64,000 bases of DNA, from the NCBI GenBank assembly GCA_902796855.1, contig CADBQN010000005.1, forward strand, positions 1-64,000, read 5' to 3'. Source of the DNA: an uncultured Bacillota bacterium. Its GTDB lineage: Bacteria; Bacillota; Dehalobacteriia; UBA7702. The translations under genes were made by a program, and so were the position numbers. Below are positions 1 to 10,561 of the stretch, piece by piece (position 1 is the stretch's first letter; the number at the start of each line of letters is the position of its first letter). Below the pieces are notes generated by a model that was not told where the DNA came from, made no database searches, and saw only the letters and a list, made by a program, of their open reading frames with translations.

Positions 1-85
1 AGGGCCTGACACCTGCTCAACACAGATACCAGACCCTTCAGGTCGCTTAATTAAATCTTTTGTCTAACTTTTGGGGTTCACTTCA
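1..85 (+). mobile_element. Right end of an IS3-family (IS150-group-like) insertion sequence
   Basis: Only the terminal part lies in the window. The first 50 bases encode the last residues of a transposase. Bases 61-85 read on the minus strand as TGAAGTGAACCCCAAAAG followed by TTAGACA, which resembles the terminal inverted repeats of IS150-type elements. The element ends about 20 bp beyond the stop of the neighbouring TVP38-family gene, so that gene is not interrupted. The target-site duplication cannot be checked because the other end lies outside the window. Confidence 0.7.
3..50 (+). CDS. Transposase OrfB, C-terminal fragment (cut by window edge)
   Basis: The frame starting at base 3 reads GLTPAQHRYQTLQVA and then TAA. 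Tails of the form K-L-K-G-[LM]-[ST]-P-x-x-[HY]-R close many IS3-family OrfB transposases (DDE integrase catalytic subunit). The rest of the protein lies to the left of the window, so completeness and activity cannot be judged. Confidence 0.65.
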   Translation, partial: GLTPAQHRYQTLQVA

Positions 86-106
86 ATTTTTGTATCCGGG
101 GGTGTT

Positions 107-880
107 TCAGTTCTTGTTTTCATAGGCGGAACCCGACCTGCTCCGGACGGACTCGATTTTTTCCCGATACCGCGCCTTGCGGCGGTTCACCCGTTCGATG
201 ATCATCTTCTCCCAGGCGGAGCCGAAGCGCCAGGAAACGGCGACGGTGACGATGACGAAAAGAATGGCCGGGATGTAGCCGTAGGAGGGCAGGGAAAAGA
301 CGCTGATCCCCACAAGGCAGTTGATCAGCAGCCCCCAGGGACGTCCCAGTACCGCCGCCAGCAGGAAATATTTCCAGCGGATGTTGACGAGGCCCGCGGC
401 GTAGCAGAGGAGGTCGTCGGGGAAAAAGGGGAAAAAGAACATGACGAAGAGCAGAAAGTTCTTGCGGTCCTCAAAGGAGCTGATGTACCGGTCCAGCTTG
501 TGGCGGCTCAAAAAGAGTTCCACCAGCGGCCGCCCCAGATAGCGGGAAAGGGCGTAGCTGACGCAGGAGCCGAGGATCGTCGCGGCGGAGCAGATCAAAA
601 ACGTCGGTACAAAGCCGAAGAGCGCCGCCGAGGTGACGACGATGACGCCGCCGGTGGCGGGGATCAGGATCACGGCAAAGAACTGCAGCAGAAAGACGAT
701 AAAATAGCTGCCGACGCCGAGGCTTTCAAAATAGGCGCCCAGGGCCTCCGGGTCGCGGATCAGGGGCAGCAGTCCCGAACGGACGAACCACCAGATGCCC
801 GCGGCGATGAGGCCGCAGAGGAGCAGAAAATAGAGGATCGGTATGATTTTGTATTTGAGCAGTTTTTGATAGAGGGTCAT
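107..880 (-). CDS. TVP38/TMEM64-family (SNARE-associated, DedA-like) membrane protein
   Basis: A 257-residue integral membrane protein. There is a hydrophobic helix near residues 13-33, then several further membrane segments around the VTT-domain core (the FxxxxLGSCxSYxLSRYLG region, residues about 95-115, and FFPFFPDDLLCYAAGL near 148-163). Family members are thought to act in membrane lipid handling; the exact substrate here is unknown. The start ATG (880-878) lies just downstream of the XRE regulator gene, so the two probably form one minus-strand operon. If the XRE UAG stop were read through, the next in-frame UGA would overlap this ATG as ATGA. The 3' end is close to the IS3 end. The family call is solid; the function is not. 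Confidence 0.85.
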   Translation of the reverse strand: MTLYQKLLKYKIIPILYFLLLCGLIAAGIWWFVRSGLLPLIRDPEALGAYFESLGVGSYFIVFLLQFFAVILIPATGGVIVVTSAALFGFVPTFLICSAATILGSCVSYALSRYLGRPLVELFLSRHKLDRYISSFEDRKNFLLFVMFFFPFFPDDLLCYAAGLVNIRWKYFLLAAVLGRPWGLLINCLVGISVFSLPSYGYIPAILFVIVTVAVSWRFGSAWEKMIIERVNRRKARYREKIESVRSRSGSAYENKN

Positions 881-912
881 TCTCGCGCTTCCGGCGCGCC
901 GTTTTTTCGGCG

Positions 913-1122
913 CTATTGCAAAATCGGCTCTTCCTCGGGGATGAAGAGCTCCTCGATGGTGACGTCGAGCTGGCGGGCGATGTGGTAAGCCAGGTTCAGG
1001 GAGGGGTTCGCCTTGTTCTTCTCAACGCGGCAGATCGTTTCCCGGCTGACGCCGCAGCGGTCGGCCAGTTCCTGTTGGGAGAGGTTCCGCCGATAGCGGA
1101 ACTCCCGGATCTTGTTTTTCAT
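913..1122 (-). CDS. Small XRE-family helix-turn-helix regulator (69 aa), ends in UAG
   Basis: A single-domain Cro/C1-type DNA-binding protein. The HTH is visible as [28 protein letters not shown] (residues about 14-41; quoted in pieces: [13 protein letters not shown] and [15 protein letters not shown]). Such 65-70 residue proteins usually bind operators as dimers and often repress themselves. A good promoter (TTGTAT-N16-TATAAT, minus strand, about 1228-1265) lies upstream, with a dyad over its start region. The stop is UAG at 915-913. In this pyrrolysine-encoding genome that codon could be decoded; read-through would add Pyl plus 11 residues before a UGA that overlaps the next gene's ATG. Confidence 0.85.
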   Translation of the reverse strand: MKNKIREFRYRRNLSQQELADRCGVSRETICRVEKNKANPSLNLAYHIARQLDVTIEELFIPEEEPILQ

Positions 1123-1207
1123 GTCGTTTCCGTTTCTCCTCGTTCCGATGGGCGTTTCCGCCCTCTTGCCGCCGCGGGGCGCGAAACGGTGTTCTTCGCC
1201 GCGGCGG

Positions 1208-1232
1208 ATATGATGAATTCATCACATCATAT
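1208..1232. promoter_or_regulatory. Palindromic operator candidate between the XRE gene and lon
   Basis: Bases 1211-1224 form a perfect 14-bp palindrome (TGATGAATTCATCA). A second dyad is nested around it: ATATGATG at 1208-1215 with CATCATAT at 1225-1232. It sits just downstream of the minus-strand TATAAT of the XRE gene and about 50 bp upstream of the lon -35 box. This fits autorepression by the XRE protein, possibly with influence on lon. Binding is inferred only. Confidence 0.5.
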
Positions 1233-1283
1233 GAAAATTATATCACAATTATTGGAAAATACAAGGTATTTTCACGGAAACAA

Positions 1284-1312
1284 TTGAAATTTTTCCCGTT
1301 TTACGCTATGAT
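1284..1312 (+). promoter_or_regulatory. Sigma-A promoter of lon
   Basis: TTGAAA (1284-1289), 17-bp spacer, TATGAT (1307-1312). The lon start codon follows about 44 bp downstream with an AATGGAGG ribosome site. No CtsR- or HrcA-type heat-shock operator was recognised. Confidence 0.65.
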
Positions 1313-1355
1313 ATACTACATCCCGTTAAATAAAACGCGAAATGGAGGACTAATC

Positions 1356-3799
<2,444 letters not shown>

Positions 3800-3803
<4 letters not shown>

Positions 3804-4384
3804 AGATCAAAAAAGCCGAAGTCGCGGCGACGGCGGCCTGGCAGAGCCAGTATCCCCCCGTCGGCGACGTCGATATCGTCCTCGCCGGCCGCTCCAACGT
3901 GGGGAAATCGTCCCTCGTCAACCGTCTGATCAACCGGAAGAACCTGGCCCGCACCAGCTCCAGCCCGGGAAAGACCCGGACGATCAATTTCTACCGGATT
4001 GACGACCGCTGGTACTTCGTCGACCTCCCCGGTTACGGTTACGCCAAAGTCAGCAAGGCCGAGCAGGAGTCCTTTAAAAAGATGGTCGACAGCTACTTTG
4101 ATTCCGACCGTCCCCGGGTCATCTGGCAGATCGTCGACCTGCGCCACCCGCCCACCGCCTCGGACCGGCAGATGAACGCCTTTTTGCGCTCGAAGGGCCT
4201 GCCCTTTCTCGTCGTCGCCACCAAAGCCGATAAGCTCAGCAACAACCAGATCGCAAAAAACAGAGCCGTCGTCAAACGGGAGCTGGATCTCGCCGACGGG
4301 GAGCTTGTCGTCTTTTCCGCCCAGAGCGGTCTCGGCAAGGAGGAGCTGTTAAAGCGCGTTCAGGCACTGCTCGGACGGAGCTGA
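3800..4384 (+). CDS. ysxC: Ribosome-biogenesis GTPase YsxC/EngB
   Basis: A 194-residue TrmE-Era-EngA-EngB-type GTPase needed for late assembly of the 50S subunit. The G1 P-loop is visible (GRSNVGKSS, residues about 31-39), with G3 DLPGYG and G4 TKAD. Length matches the family. Its start overlaps the lon stop, and an intrinsic terminator follows immediately, so the transcript is probably lon-ysxC. No unusual features. Confidence 0.96.
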
Positions 4385-4402
4385 AACAACCGCAGAAACA
4401 GA

Positions 4403-4439
4403 AAATGACCGGTTCTTCATCCGGTCATTTTTTCTTTTT
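4403..4439 (+). terminator. Intrinsic terminator after ysxC
   Basis: Stem AAATGACCGG (4403-4412) pairs with CCGGTCATTT (4421-4430), followed by a T-rich run. The convergent small membrane gene ends inside this structure. Confidence 0.85.
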
Positions 4440-4790
4440 CCCGCTGTTCCGCCGGGTCCTCCCGACGATCTCGCCGCAGACGGCGGCGCAGACAGCGGCG
4501 GCGAGGACCGGCGGACCGAAGAAGACGGTGAGGAAGGGGAGCTGAAAGCGGTTCGCCGCGTAACAGAGCGGCAGCAGCGGCAGGGCCGCGGTGAACACGC
4601 CGCCGCCTTTGGTCAGCCCCGCGCCGCCGTGGAGCGCCGCGGCGGCAAAGGCGAAACACGGCGTAAAGAGATACCAATGGAAGCCCCGCAGCGGCGTCGC
4701 CGCGGGCGTCAGGTTGGAAACGGCGGCGAGGATGGCGGCGAGGAGCGCCCCCGCCGCGGCGGCGAGGACGAGGACGGTGACTCGTTTCAT
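4425..4790 (-). CDS. Small Ala-rich membrane protein of unknown function (121 aa)
   Basis: No family recognised. The protein starts with a hydrophobic helix (residues about 4-25, VTVLVLAAAAGALLAAI), has further hydrophobic segments near 40-55, 65-82 and 88-108, and ends with a basic tail GRTRRNSGKKKK, so it is probably a four-helix inner-membrane protein with a cytoplasmic C-terminus. A weak GAGGGA ribosome site precedes ATG. The GC-rich, Ala-rich sequence could produce an open frame by chance, but the membrane pattern and the start site favour a real gene. Confidence 0.55.
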   Translation of the reverse strand: MKRVTVLVLAAAAGALLAAILAAVSNLTPAATPLRGFHWYLFTPCFAFAAAALHGGAGLTKGGGVFTAALPLLPLCYAANRFQLPFLTVFFGPPVLAAAVCAAVCGEIVGRTRRNSGKKKK

Positions 4791-4851
4791 GGACGATCCC
4801 TCTTTTTCGCAAATAATAGGTAGAAACGGCGTATTTTTTCCCCGAAAATAC

Positions 4852-4880
4852 TTTTCAGAAAGCGTAATTTATGGTATACT
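4852..4880 (+). promoter_or_regulatory. Putative promoter of valS
   Basis: TTTTCA (4852-4857), 17-bp spacer, TATACT (4875-4880). The leader to the valS ATG is about 120 nt. No T-box motif (GGTGGNACCGCG) or terminator-antiterminator pair is visible in it. Confidence 0.5.
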
Positions 4881-5008
4881 GATAAAGATTCTAAACTGGC
4901 GTTTTATTGCGCCGACGATCGGCGAAAAAGAAAGACAGAACGGCGTTTCCGCGAAAAACACAAAACGGGAAGCGCGCCGACAGCGAAGGATAAAGGAGGA
5001 ACCGGCTT

Positions 5009-7651
5009 ATGGCGGGAGAATTAAAATCGGTCTACGATCCGAAGGAAGTTGAGGAAAAATGGTACAAAACCTGGGAGGAAAACGGCTATTTCCACGCCGA
5101 CGTCAACGATGAGCGGGAAGCCTTCACCATCGTCATTCCGCCCCCCAACGTTACCGGACAGCTCCACATGGGCCACGCCCTCGACGAGACCCTTCAGGAT
5201 ATCCTGATCCGCTATAAGCGGATGGCCGGTTTTAACACCCTCTGGGTCCCCGGCACCGACCACGCCGGCATTGCCACCCAGGCGAAGGTGGAAGAAAAGC
5301 TCCGCGCCGAAGGCACCTCCAAAGAGGAGATCGGCCGCGAGGAATTCATGAAGCACGCCTGGGCCTGGAAGGAAAAATACCACGACCGCATCGTCGCTCA
5401 GCTCCGGGGCCTCGGCTCCTCCTGCGACTGGGAGAGAGAGCGCTTCACCATGGACGAGGGGCTTTCCCGCGCCGTCCGCGAGTCCTTTGTGACCTTCTAC
5501 GAAAAAGGTCTGATCTATCGTGATAAGTATATTGTCAACTGGTGCCCAAAATGCCATACCACCATCTCCGATATCGAGGTGGAACACGAAGAGGAAGAAG
5601 GGCATCTCTGGGAGATCCGCTATCGGATCAAGGACACCGACGCATACATGACCGTGGCCACGACCCGGCCGGAAACGATGTTCGGCGACACGGCCCTGGC
5701 CGTCAACCCCGAAGACGAGCGCTATCAGAGCTATGTCGGTAAAACGGTCATCATGCCGATTACCGGCAAGGAGATCCCCGTCATCGCCGACGAGTACGTC
5801 GATCAGTCCTTCGGCACCGGCGTCGTCAAGATCACGCCGTTCCACGATCCCAACGACTTTGAGGTCGGCCTGCGCCACAACCTTCCCCAGGTGGAAGCCA
5901 TCGATCTCGACGCCAAAATGACCTCGGTCTGCGGCAGATACGCCGGCATGGACCGGTACGAGTGCCGCGAGGCGATGCTGAAAGAGCTCCGGGAGACCGG
6001 CTGCGGCGGCGCCGAGGAGACCCATGTCCACGCCGTCGGCCATTGCTATCGCTGCGGCACCACGGTGGAACCGCTCATTTCCAAGCAGTGGTTCTTAAAA
6101 ATGAAACCCCTGGCGGAACCGGCCATCGCCGCGGTGAAGAACGGCGATACCTCCTTTGTTCCGTCCCGATTCGATAAAGTCTACCTCGGTTGGATGGAAA
6201 ACATCCGCGACTGGTGCGTTTCCCGGCAGCTCTGGTGGGGCCACCGCATCCCGGTCTGGTACTGCGACGACTGCGGCGCGGAAATCTGCGTCCGGGAAGA
6301 CCCCGAAGTCTGCCCGCACTGCGGCTCCGCCCACATCCGCCAGGACGAGGACGTCCTCGATACCTGGTTCTCCTCGGCGATGTGGCCCTATTCGACACTG
6401 GGCTGGCCCGATGCGACGCCGGAAATGAAAAAATACTTCCCCAACTCGGTCCTCGTCACCGGCTGGGACATCATCTTTTTCTGGGTCGCCCGGATGATCT
6501 TCTCTTCCCTGTCCCACACCGGCTCCGTGCCGTTCAGGGAAGTCCTCATCCATGGCCTCGTCCTTGACGCCCAGGGACGGAAAATGAGCAAATCCCTGGG
6601 GAACGGCATCGATCCCCTGCAGGTCATCGCCGAGCACGGCGCCGATTCCCTCCGCTTTATGCTGGTCACCGGGAACACCCCCGGCAACAACCTGCGCTTC
6701 CGCACCGAACGGCTGGAGGGCAGCCGCAACTTCGCCAATAAGATCTGGAACGCCAGCCGCTTTGTGCTGATGAACCTGGAAGGCTACGAAGACGGTGAAA
6801 TCGACCGGGAAAACCTCGCCCTCCACGACCGCTGGATCATGGCGCGGCTCAACGACACCGCCCGGGCCGTCCGTTCCAACCTGGACCGCTACGAATTGGG
6901 GGAAGCCGCCCGGGTCATCTACGAATTTATCTGGGACGACTTCTGCGACTGGTACGTGGAACTGAGCAAGAACGCCCTCTACAAGGGCAGCGAAGCGGAA
7001 CGTCTCCGCGCCCAGCGCGTCCTCGTCTTCGTTCTGCGGAGCGCTCTGGAGCTGCTCCATCCCTTTATGCCCTTCATTACCGAGGAAATCTGGCAGAAAC
7101 TGCCCCACAGCGGTGAGACCATCGTCCTCGCGGCCTATCCCGATTACAGCGAGGACGCCGCCGATCAGGACGCCGCCGCCGATATGGAAATGATGATCGG
7201 CATGATCAAAGCCATCCGCAACCTCCGCGCGCAGATGAAGGTGCCCCTGGGGCAAAAGGCCAAAGTGATTCTGGCCGCCGGGGAAAAGGAACGCGCCATC
7301 ATCGCGGAAAACGCCGTATATCTCGATAAAATGGCCGCCGTCAACGAAACGGAGTTCATCCGCCTCGGCGACGACGCGCCGAAAGGCGCCGCCGCCGCCA
7401 TCTTAGGCGACGTCCGTGTCTATCTGCCGCTGGCCGGTCTCATCGACATGGATAAAGAAAAAGCCCGTCTCGCCAAGGAACTGGACAAGACGGAAAAGGA
7501 AATCGCCCGCCTCAGCGGCAAACTGGCCAACGAAGGCTTTTTGGCCAAAGCCCCGGCGGAAGTCGTGGAAGGGGAAAGAGTCAAATTGGAAGACGCCAAA
7601 AAGAGACTGGCCGGTTTCAAGGAAACCGTCGCCATTTTAGAAGAGGTCTGA
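5009..7651 (+). CDS. valS: Valyl-tRNA synthetase
   Basis: Class Ia aminoacyl-tRNA synthetase that charges tRNA-Val and edits mischarged threonine; 880 residues, the normal bacterial length. The HIGH-type motif is HMGH (in PPNVTGQLHMGHA, residues about 46-58), and KMSKS appears as GRKMSKSLGNG. The CP1 editing region contains TTRPETMFGDTA, and the C-terminal coiled-coil arm runs over about the last 70 residues (MDKEKARLAKELDKTEKEI). The ATG follows a strong AAAGGAGG. folC starts three bases after the valS stop, so the genes are cotranscribed. Confidence 0.98.
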   Translation: MAGELKSVYDPKEVEEKWYKTWEENGYFHADVNDEREAFTIVIPPPNVTGQLHMGHALDETLQDILIRYKRMAGFNTLWVPGTDHAGIATQAKVEEKLRAEGTSKEEIGREEFMKHAWAWKEKYHDRIVAQLRGLGSSCDWERERFTMDEGLSRAVRESFVTFYEKGLIYRDKYIVNWCPKCHTTISDIEVEHEEEEGHLWEIRYRIKDTDAYMTVATTRPETMFGDTALAVNPEDERYQSYVGKTVIMPITGKEIPVIADEYVDQSFGTGVVKITPFHDPNDFEVGLRHNLPQVEAIDLDAKMTSVCGRYAGMDRYECREAMLKELRETGCGGAEETHVHAVGHCYRCGTTVEPLISKQWFLKMKPLAEPAIAAVKNGDTSFVPSRFDKVYLGWMENIRDWCVSRQLWWGHRIPVWYCDDCGAEICVREDPEVCPHCGSAHIRQDEDVLDTWFSSAMWPYSTLGWPDATPEMKKYFPNSVLVTGWDIIFFWVARMIFSSLSHTGSVPFREVLIHGLVLDAQGRKMSKSLGNGIDPLQVIAEHGADSLRFMLVTGNTPGNNLRFRTERLEGSRNFANKIWNASRFVLMNLEGYEDGEIDRENLALHDRWIMARLNDTARAVRSNLDRYELGEAARVIYEFIWDDFCDWYVELSKNALYKGSEAERLRAQRVLVFVLRSALELLHPFMPFITEEIWQKLPHSGETIVLAAYPDYSEDAADQDAAADMEMMIGMIKAIRNLRAQMKVPLGQKAKVILAAGEKERAIIAENAVYLDKMAAVNETEFIRLGDDAPKGAAAAILGDVRVYLPLAGLIDMDKEKARLAKELDKTEKEIARLSGKLANEGFLAKAPAEVVEGERVKLEDAKKRLAGFKETVAILEEV

Positions 7652-7654
7652 GCG

Positions 7655-8959
7655 ATGATGGATTATAAAGAATCCCTCGTTTATCTCAGGGATCTGACAA
7701 AATTCGGTTTCAATTTCGGTCTTGAGCGGGAGCGGGAGCTCCTGCGCCGCCTCGGCGACCCACAGAAGACGATGACCTGTCTCCACGTCGGCGGCACCAA
7801 CGGCAAGGGGAGCGTCGTCTCGATGCTCAATGCCATGCTCATCGCCGCCGGGGAAACGCCGGGCATGTTCACCTCGCCCCACCTCCACTCCTACCGGGAG
7901 CGGTTCCGCGTCGGCGGCGAGCCCATCTCCCACGAGGACGTCGCCGCGATCCTGAACAAGATCCGTCCCATCGTCGAGTCGATGATGGCCGACGGTTTTG
8001 AGCAGCCGACGGAATTCGAGGTCAACACCGCCATGGCCTTTTACTACTTTGCCCAAAAAGGCGTAAAGACCGCCGTGATGGAAGTGGGCATGGGCGGCGA
8101 GATCGACGCCACCAACGTCATTGAAAACACTGCCGTGGCCGTCCTCACCAACGTGGCGCTGGAACACACCGAATACCTCGGCGATACGAAAGAAAAAATC
8201 TGCCTGACGAAATCGGGCATCATCAAAAAAGGCTGTCACGTCGTCAGCGGCTGCGAGGAAGAATCCCTGTGGGAGCTCCTCACCCGCCGCGTCGCCGAGG
8301 AGGGGGCGGAAGACCTCTCCCTGGCGGGGCGCGACTTTGGCGGCGTTTTCGAGTCGGAGACCGCCTCGGAACAGCGCTTTACCTACCGCGACGGCGATGT
8401 CGTCTACGAACACCTGGCCCTGCCGCTGATGGGCCGCCACCAGGTCGGCAACGCCGCCCTTGCCGTCCGCGCCGCCCGCCTCTTCGGCCTTGAGGAGGAA
8501 GCGATCCGGACGGGGCTGAAAAACACCGTCTGGCCCTGCCGCCTGGAACACGTCGCCGACGATCCCCTGACGATCATCGACGGCGCCCACAACGATCACG
8601 GCATGGCGGTGCTGACAGATTATCTGAAAGCCCACTGGCAGGGAAAGACCGTTGTCGTCCTCATCGGCATGCTCGCCGATAAGGAACGGGAAAAGGCCAT
8701 CGCCCTTTTGGGCCCCCTCACCGACAAAGTGGTGGTCACCCGCCCCAACAGCCCCCGGGCCGGCGATTACGAAATGATCGCCGAGTTCTTTAAGCCCTAT
8801 TGCGGCGAGATCTATCTCGAGGAAAAGATCCCCGACGCCGTGGCCCTGGCGCAGAAACTGACGCGGGAAGCCGGAAATAACGCCCTGCTGCTGATCACCG
8901 GCTCCCTCTACATGGTCGCCGACGCCAGAGGGGCGATTTTGGGCATTGAAAGTGAATGA
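7655..8959 (+). CDS. folC: Folylpolyglutamate synthase / dihydrofolate synthase
   Basis: Mur-ligase-family enzyme that adds glutamate to folates (and usually to dihydropteroate), keeping tetrahydrofolate in the cell. The P-loop is GGTNGKGSV (residues about 46-54), and the FolC signature region TSPHLHSYRERFRVGG follows. The length of 434 residues is typical. It sits between valS and maf in the order common in Clostridia and Negativicutes. Folate is also the likely methyl acceptor for the pterin-binding methyltransferase in the pyl cluster; that link is metabolic, not genetic. Confidence 0.95.
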   Translation: MMDYKESLVYLRDLTKFGFNFGLERERELLRRLGDPQKTMTCLHVGGTNGKGSVVSMLNAMLIAAGETPGMFTSPHLHSYRERFRVGGEPISHEDVAAILNKIRPIVESMMADGFEQPTEFEVNTAMAFYYFAQKGVKTAVMEVGMGGEIDATNVIENTAVAVLTNVALEHTEYLGDTKEKICLTKSGIIKKGCHVVSGCEEESLWELLTRRVAEEGAEDLSLAGRDFGGVFESETASEQRFTYRDGDVVYEHLALPLMGRHQVGNAALAVRAARLFGLEEEAIRTGLKNTVWPCRLEHVADDPLTIIDGAHNDHGMAVLTDYLKAHWQGKTVVVLIGMLADKEREKAIALLGPLTDKVVVTRPNSPRAGDYEMIAEFFKPYCGEIYLEEKIPDAVALAQKLTREAGNNALLLITGSLYMVADARGAILGIESE

Positions 8960-8960
8960 A

Positions 8961-9560
8961 ATGAAACGAAAACTGATTCTCGCCTCGGCGTCGCCGCGGC
9001 GAAAGGAACTTTTGCGCAGATTCGATCTCGATTTTGAGGTCCGCCCCGCCGACGTCGACGAGACGCCCTTCCCCGGAGAGGACGCCGCCGCTTATCCCCT
9101 CCGCGTCGCCGTGAAAAAGGCCATGGCCGCCGCGGCCGCTGCGGAGGATGAGAACGCCATCGTCATCGCCGCCGATACCGCCGTCATCGTCGACGACGAT
9201 ATTCTGGGCAAGCCCGCCGACGAAACCGAGGCCGAAGTGATGCTCTCCCGCCTTTCCGGCAGGGAACACGTCGTCGTTACCGGCATCGGCCTGGCGGATA
9301 CCGCTTCCGGCCGTACCCTGAGCGCCGCCGAGCAGACCATCGTCTATTTCCACCCCTTGAGCGACGCGGAGATACGCGCCTATATCGCCTCGGGGGAATG
9401 TCTCGACAAAGCCGGCGCCTACGGCATCCAGGGCAAAGGCGCGCTCCTCGTCCGCAAGATTGACGGCGATTACTTCAACGTCATGGGGCTGCCCTTGGGC
9501 CGTCTCTACCGCCTCCTCCTCCGTTTTGACGCGGACTTGCTGAAAAAGACCGGGATCTGA
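8961..9560 (+). CDS. maf: Maf-family nucleoside-triphosphate pyrophosphatase
   Basis: House-cleaning pyrophosphatase acting on non-canonical or modified nucleotides (dTTP/UTP or m7GTP types in the family). The Maf signature ASASPRRKELL opens the protein (residues about 7-17), and the catalytic Asp lies in AADTAVIVDD. ATG 8961 directly follows the folC stop, and a TTG 15 bases upstream is also in frame but inside folC. 199 residues is the usual length. It precedes mreC, a conserved placement next to shape genes. Confidence 0.94.
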   Translation: MKRKLILASASPRRKELLRRFDLDFEVRPADVDETPFPGEDAAAYPLRVAVKKAMAAAAAAEDENAIVIAADTAVIVDDDILGKPADETEAEVMLSRLSGREHVVVTGIGLADTASGRTLSAAEQTIVYFHPLSDAEIRAYIASGECLDKAGAYGIQGKGALLVRKIDGDYFNVMGLPLGRLYRLLLRFDADLLKKTGI

Positions 9561-9592
9561 CATAAAAAGTCCCCAGAAGAAAGGTTTCCGCT

Positions 9593-10561
9593 ATGGTAGC
9601 ATTTATAAAAAGATGGAAATATCTCGGGCTGATCATTCTCCTCATCGCCCTGCTGCTCCTCGCCAAGAGCTGCGGCGGGAGCGACACGGCCTCCGCCGCG
9701 GAGGGCGGCGCCAAAGAGGCGTGGTCCCCGGTGGCCGCCGTCGGCGAGTTCTTTGGGAATATCTTTGATTTCTCCACGAAAAAAGGCCTCCAGAAGGAAC
9801 TTGACGCCGCCAATAAGGAACTGGCGGAACTGAAGACGCAAACGGAGATCTCCGGCGACATCGTTGCCGAGAACGAGGAGCTTCGGGAACTTCTGGAACT
9901 GAAACGGAGCTATACTAACGACTGGGTGACCGTCGCCGCCGAGGTGACGGCCAGGGAAGCCGATAACTGGTATGAAAAGCTGACCTTAAACAAGGGCAGC
10001 AAAGACGGCATCACCGAAAATATGGCCGTCGTCAACGAGAAAGGTCTCATCGGCAAAACGGTGAACGTAACGGAAAACACCTGTGAGGTGCTGCTGATCA
10101 TCGACGCCGGCGGCGCCCTCGGCGGCATGCTCAAGGAAAGCAGCATCGAAGGGGTGCTCCAGGGCATCGGCGGCGGCAAAGGGCTGATCTCCATGACGAA
10201 ACTGCCCTACAACGCCGATATCCAGCTCAATGACGTCGTCGTGACCTCCGGCGTCGGCGGCATTTTCCCCGCCGGCATCCTCGTCGGCTCCGTCGTCAAG
10301 GTCACCACCTCCTCCGACGGCCTCAGCAAAGAGGCCATCATTGAACCGTACTGTGATTTTAACGCCATCAGCTTCGTGCTCATCGTCCATCCCATGACGG
10401 AAGAGGAAATCGCCGCCAGGGACAAAAAGACCGCCGAGGATGACGCGGAAACGTCCGACGCGGAGGATGACGACGGCGATGACGGTACGGCACAGACAAA
10501 AACGAACTCCACCGCTGAAGATGACGAGGAAGACGAAAGCGAGGAGGATGACAGCGAATGA
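9593..10561 (+). CDS. mreC: Rod-shape-determining protein MreC with acidic C-terminal tail
   Basis: Bitopic scaffold of the elongasome that activates PBP2-RodA. It has one membrane helix (residues about 9-26), a coiled coil (about 62-110), and the beta domains typical of MreC up to about residue 265 (IEPYCDFNAISFVLIV). The last 55 residues are a strongly acidic, low-complexity tail rich in Asp, Glu, Ser and Thr that is not part of the usual MreC fold. The topology puts this tail outside the membrane. mreB is not next to it here. The 3' end overlaps mreD by four bases. Confidence 0.94.
   Translation: MVAFIKRWKYLGLIILLIALLLLAKSCGGSDTASAAEGGAKEAWSPVAAVGEFFGNIFDFSTKKGLQKELDAANKELAELKTQTEISGDIVAENEELRELLELKRSYTNDWVTVAAEVTAREADNWYEKLTLNKGSKDGITENMAVVNEKGLIGKTVNVTENTCEVLLIIDAGGALGGMLKESSIEGVLQGIGGGKGLISMTKLPYNADIQLNDVVVTSGVGGIFPAGILVGSVVKVTTSSDGLSKEAIIEPYCDFNAISFVLIVHPMTEEEIAARDKKTAEDDAETSDAEDDDGDDGTAQTKTNSTAEDDEEDESEEDDSE

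Noticed and set aside
4881-5008. T-box leader ahead of valS
   Set aside because: Expected for an aminoacyl-tRNA synthetase in Bacillota, but the leader is short and has neither T-box sequence nor terminator hairpin.
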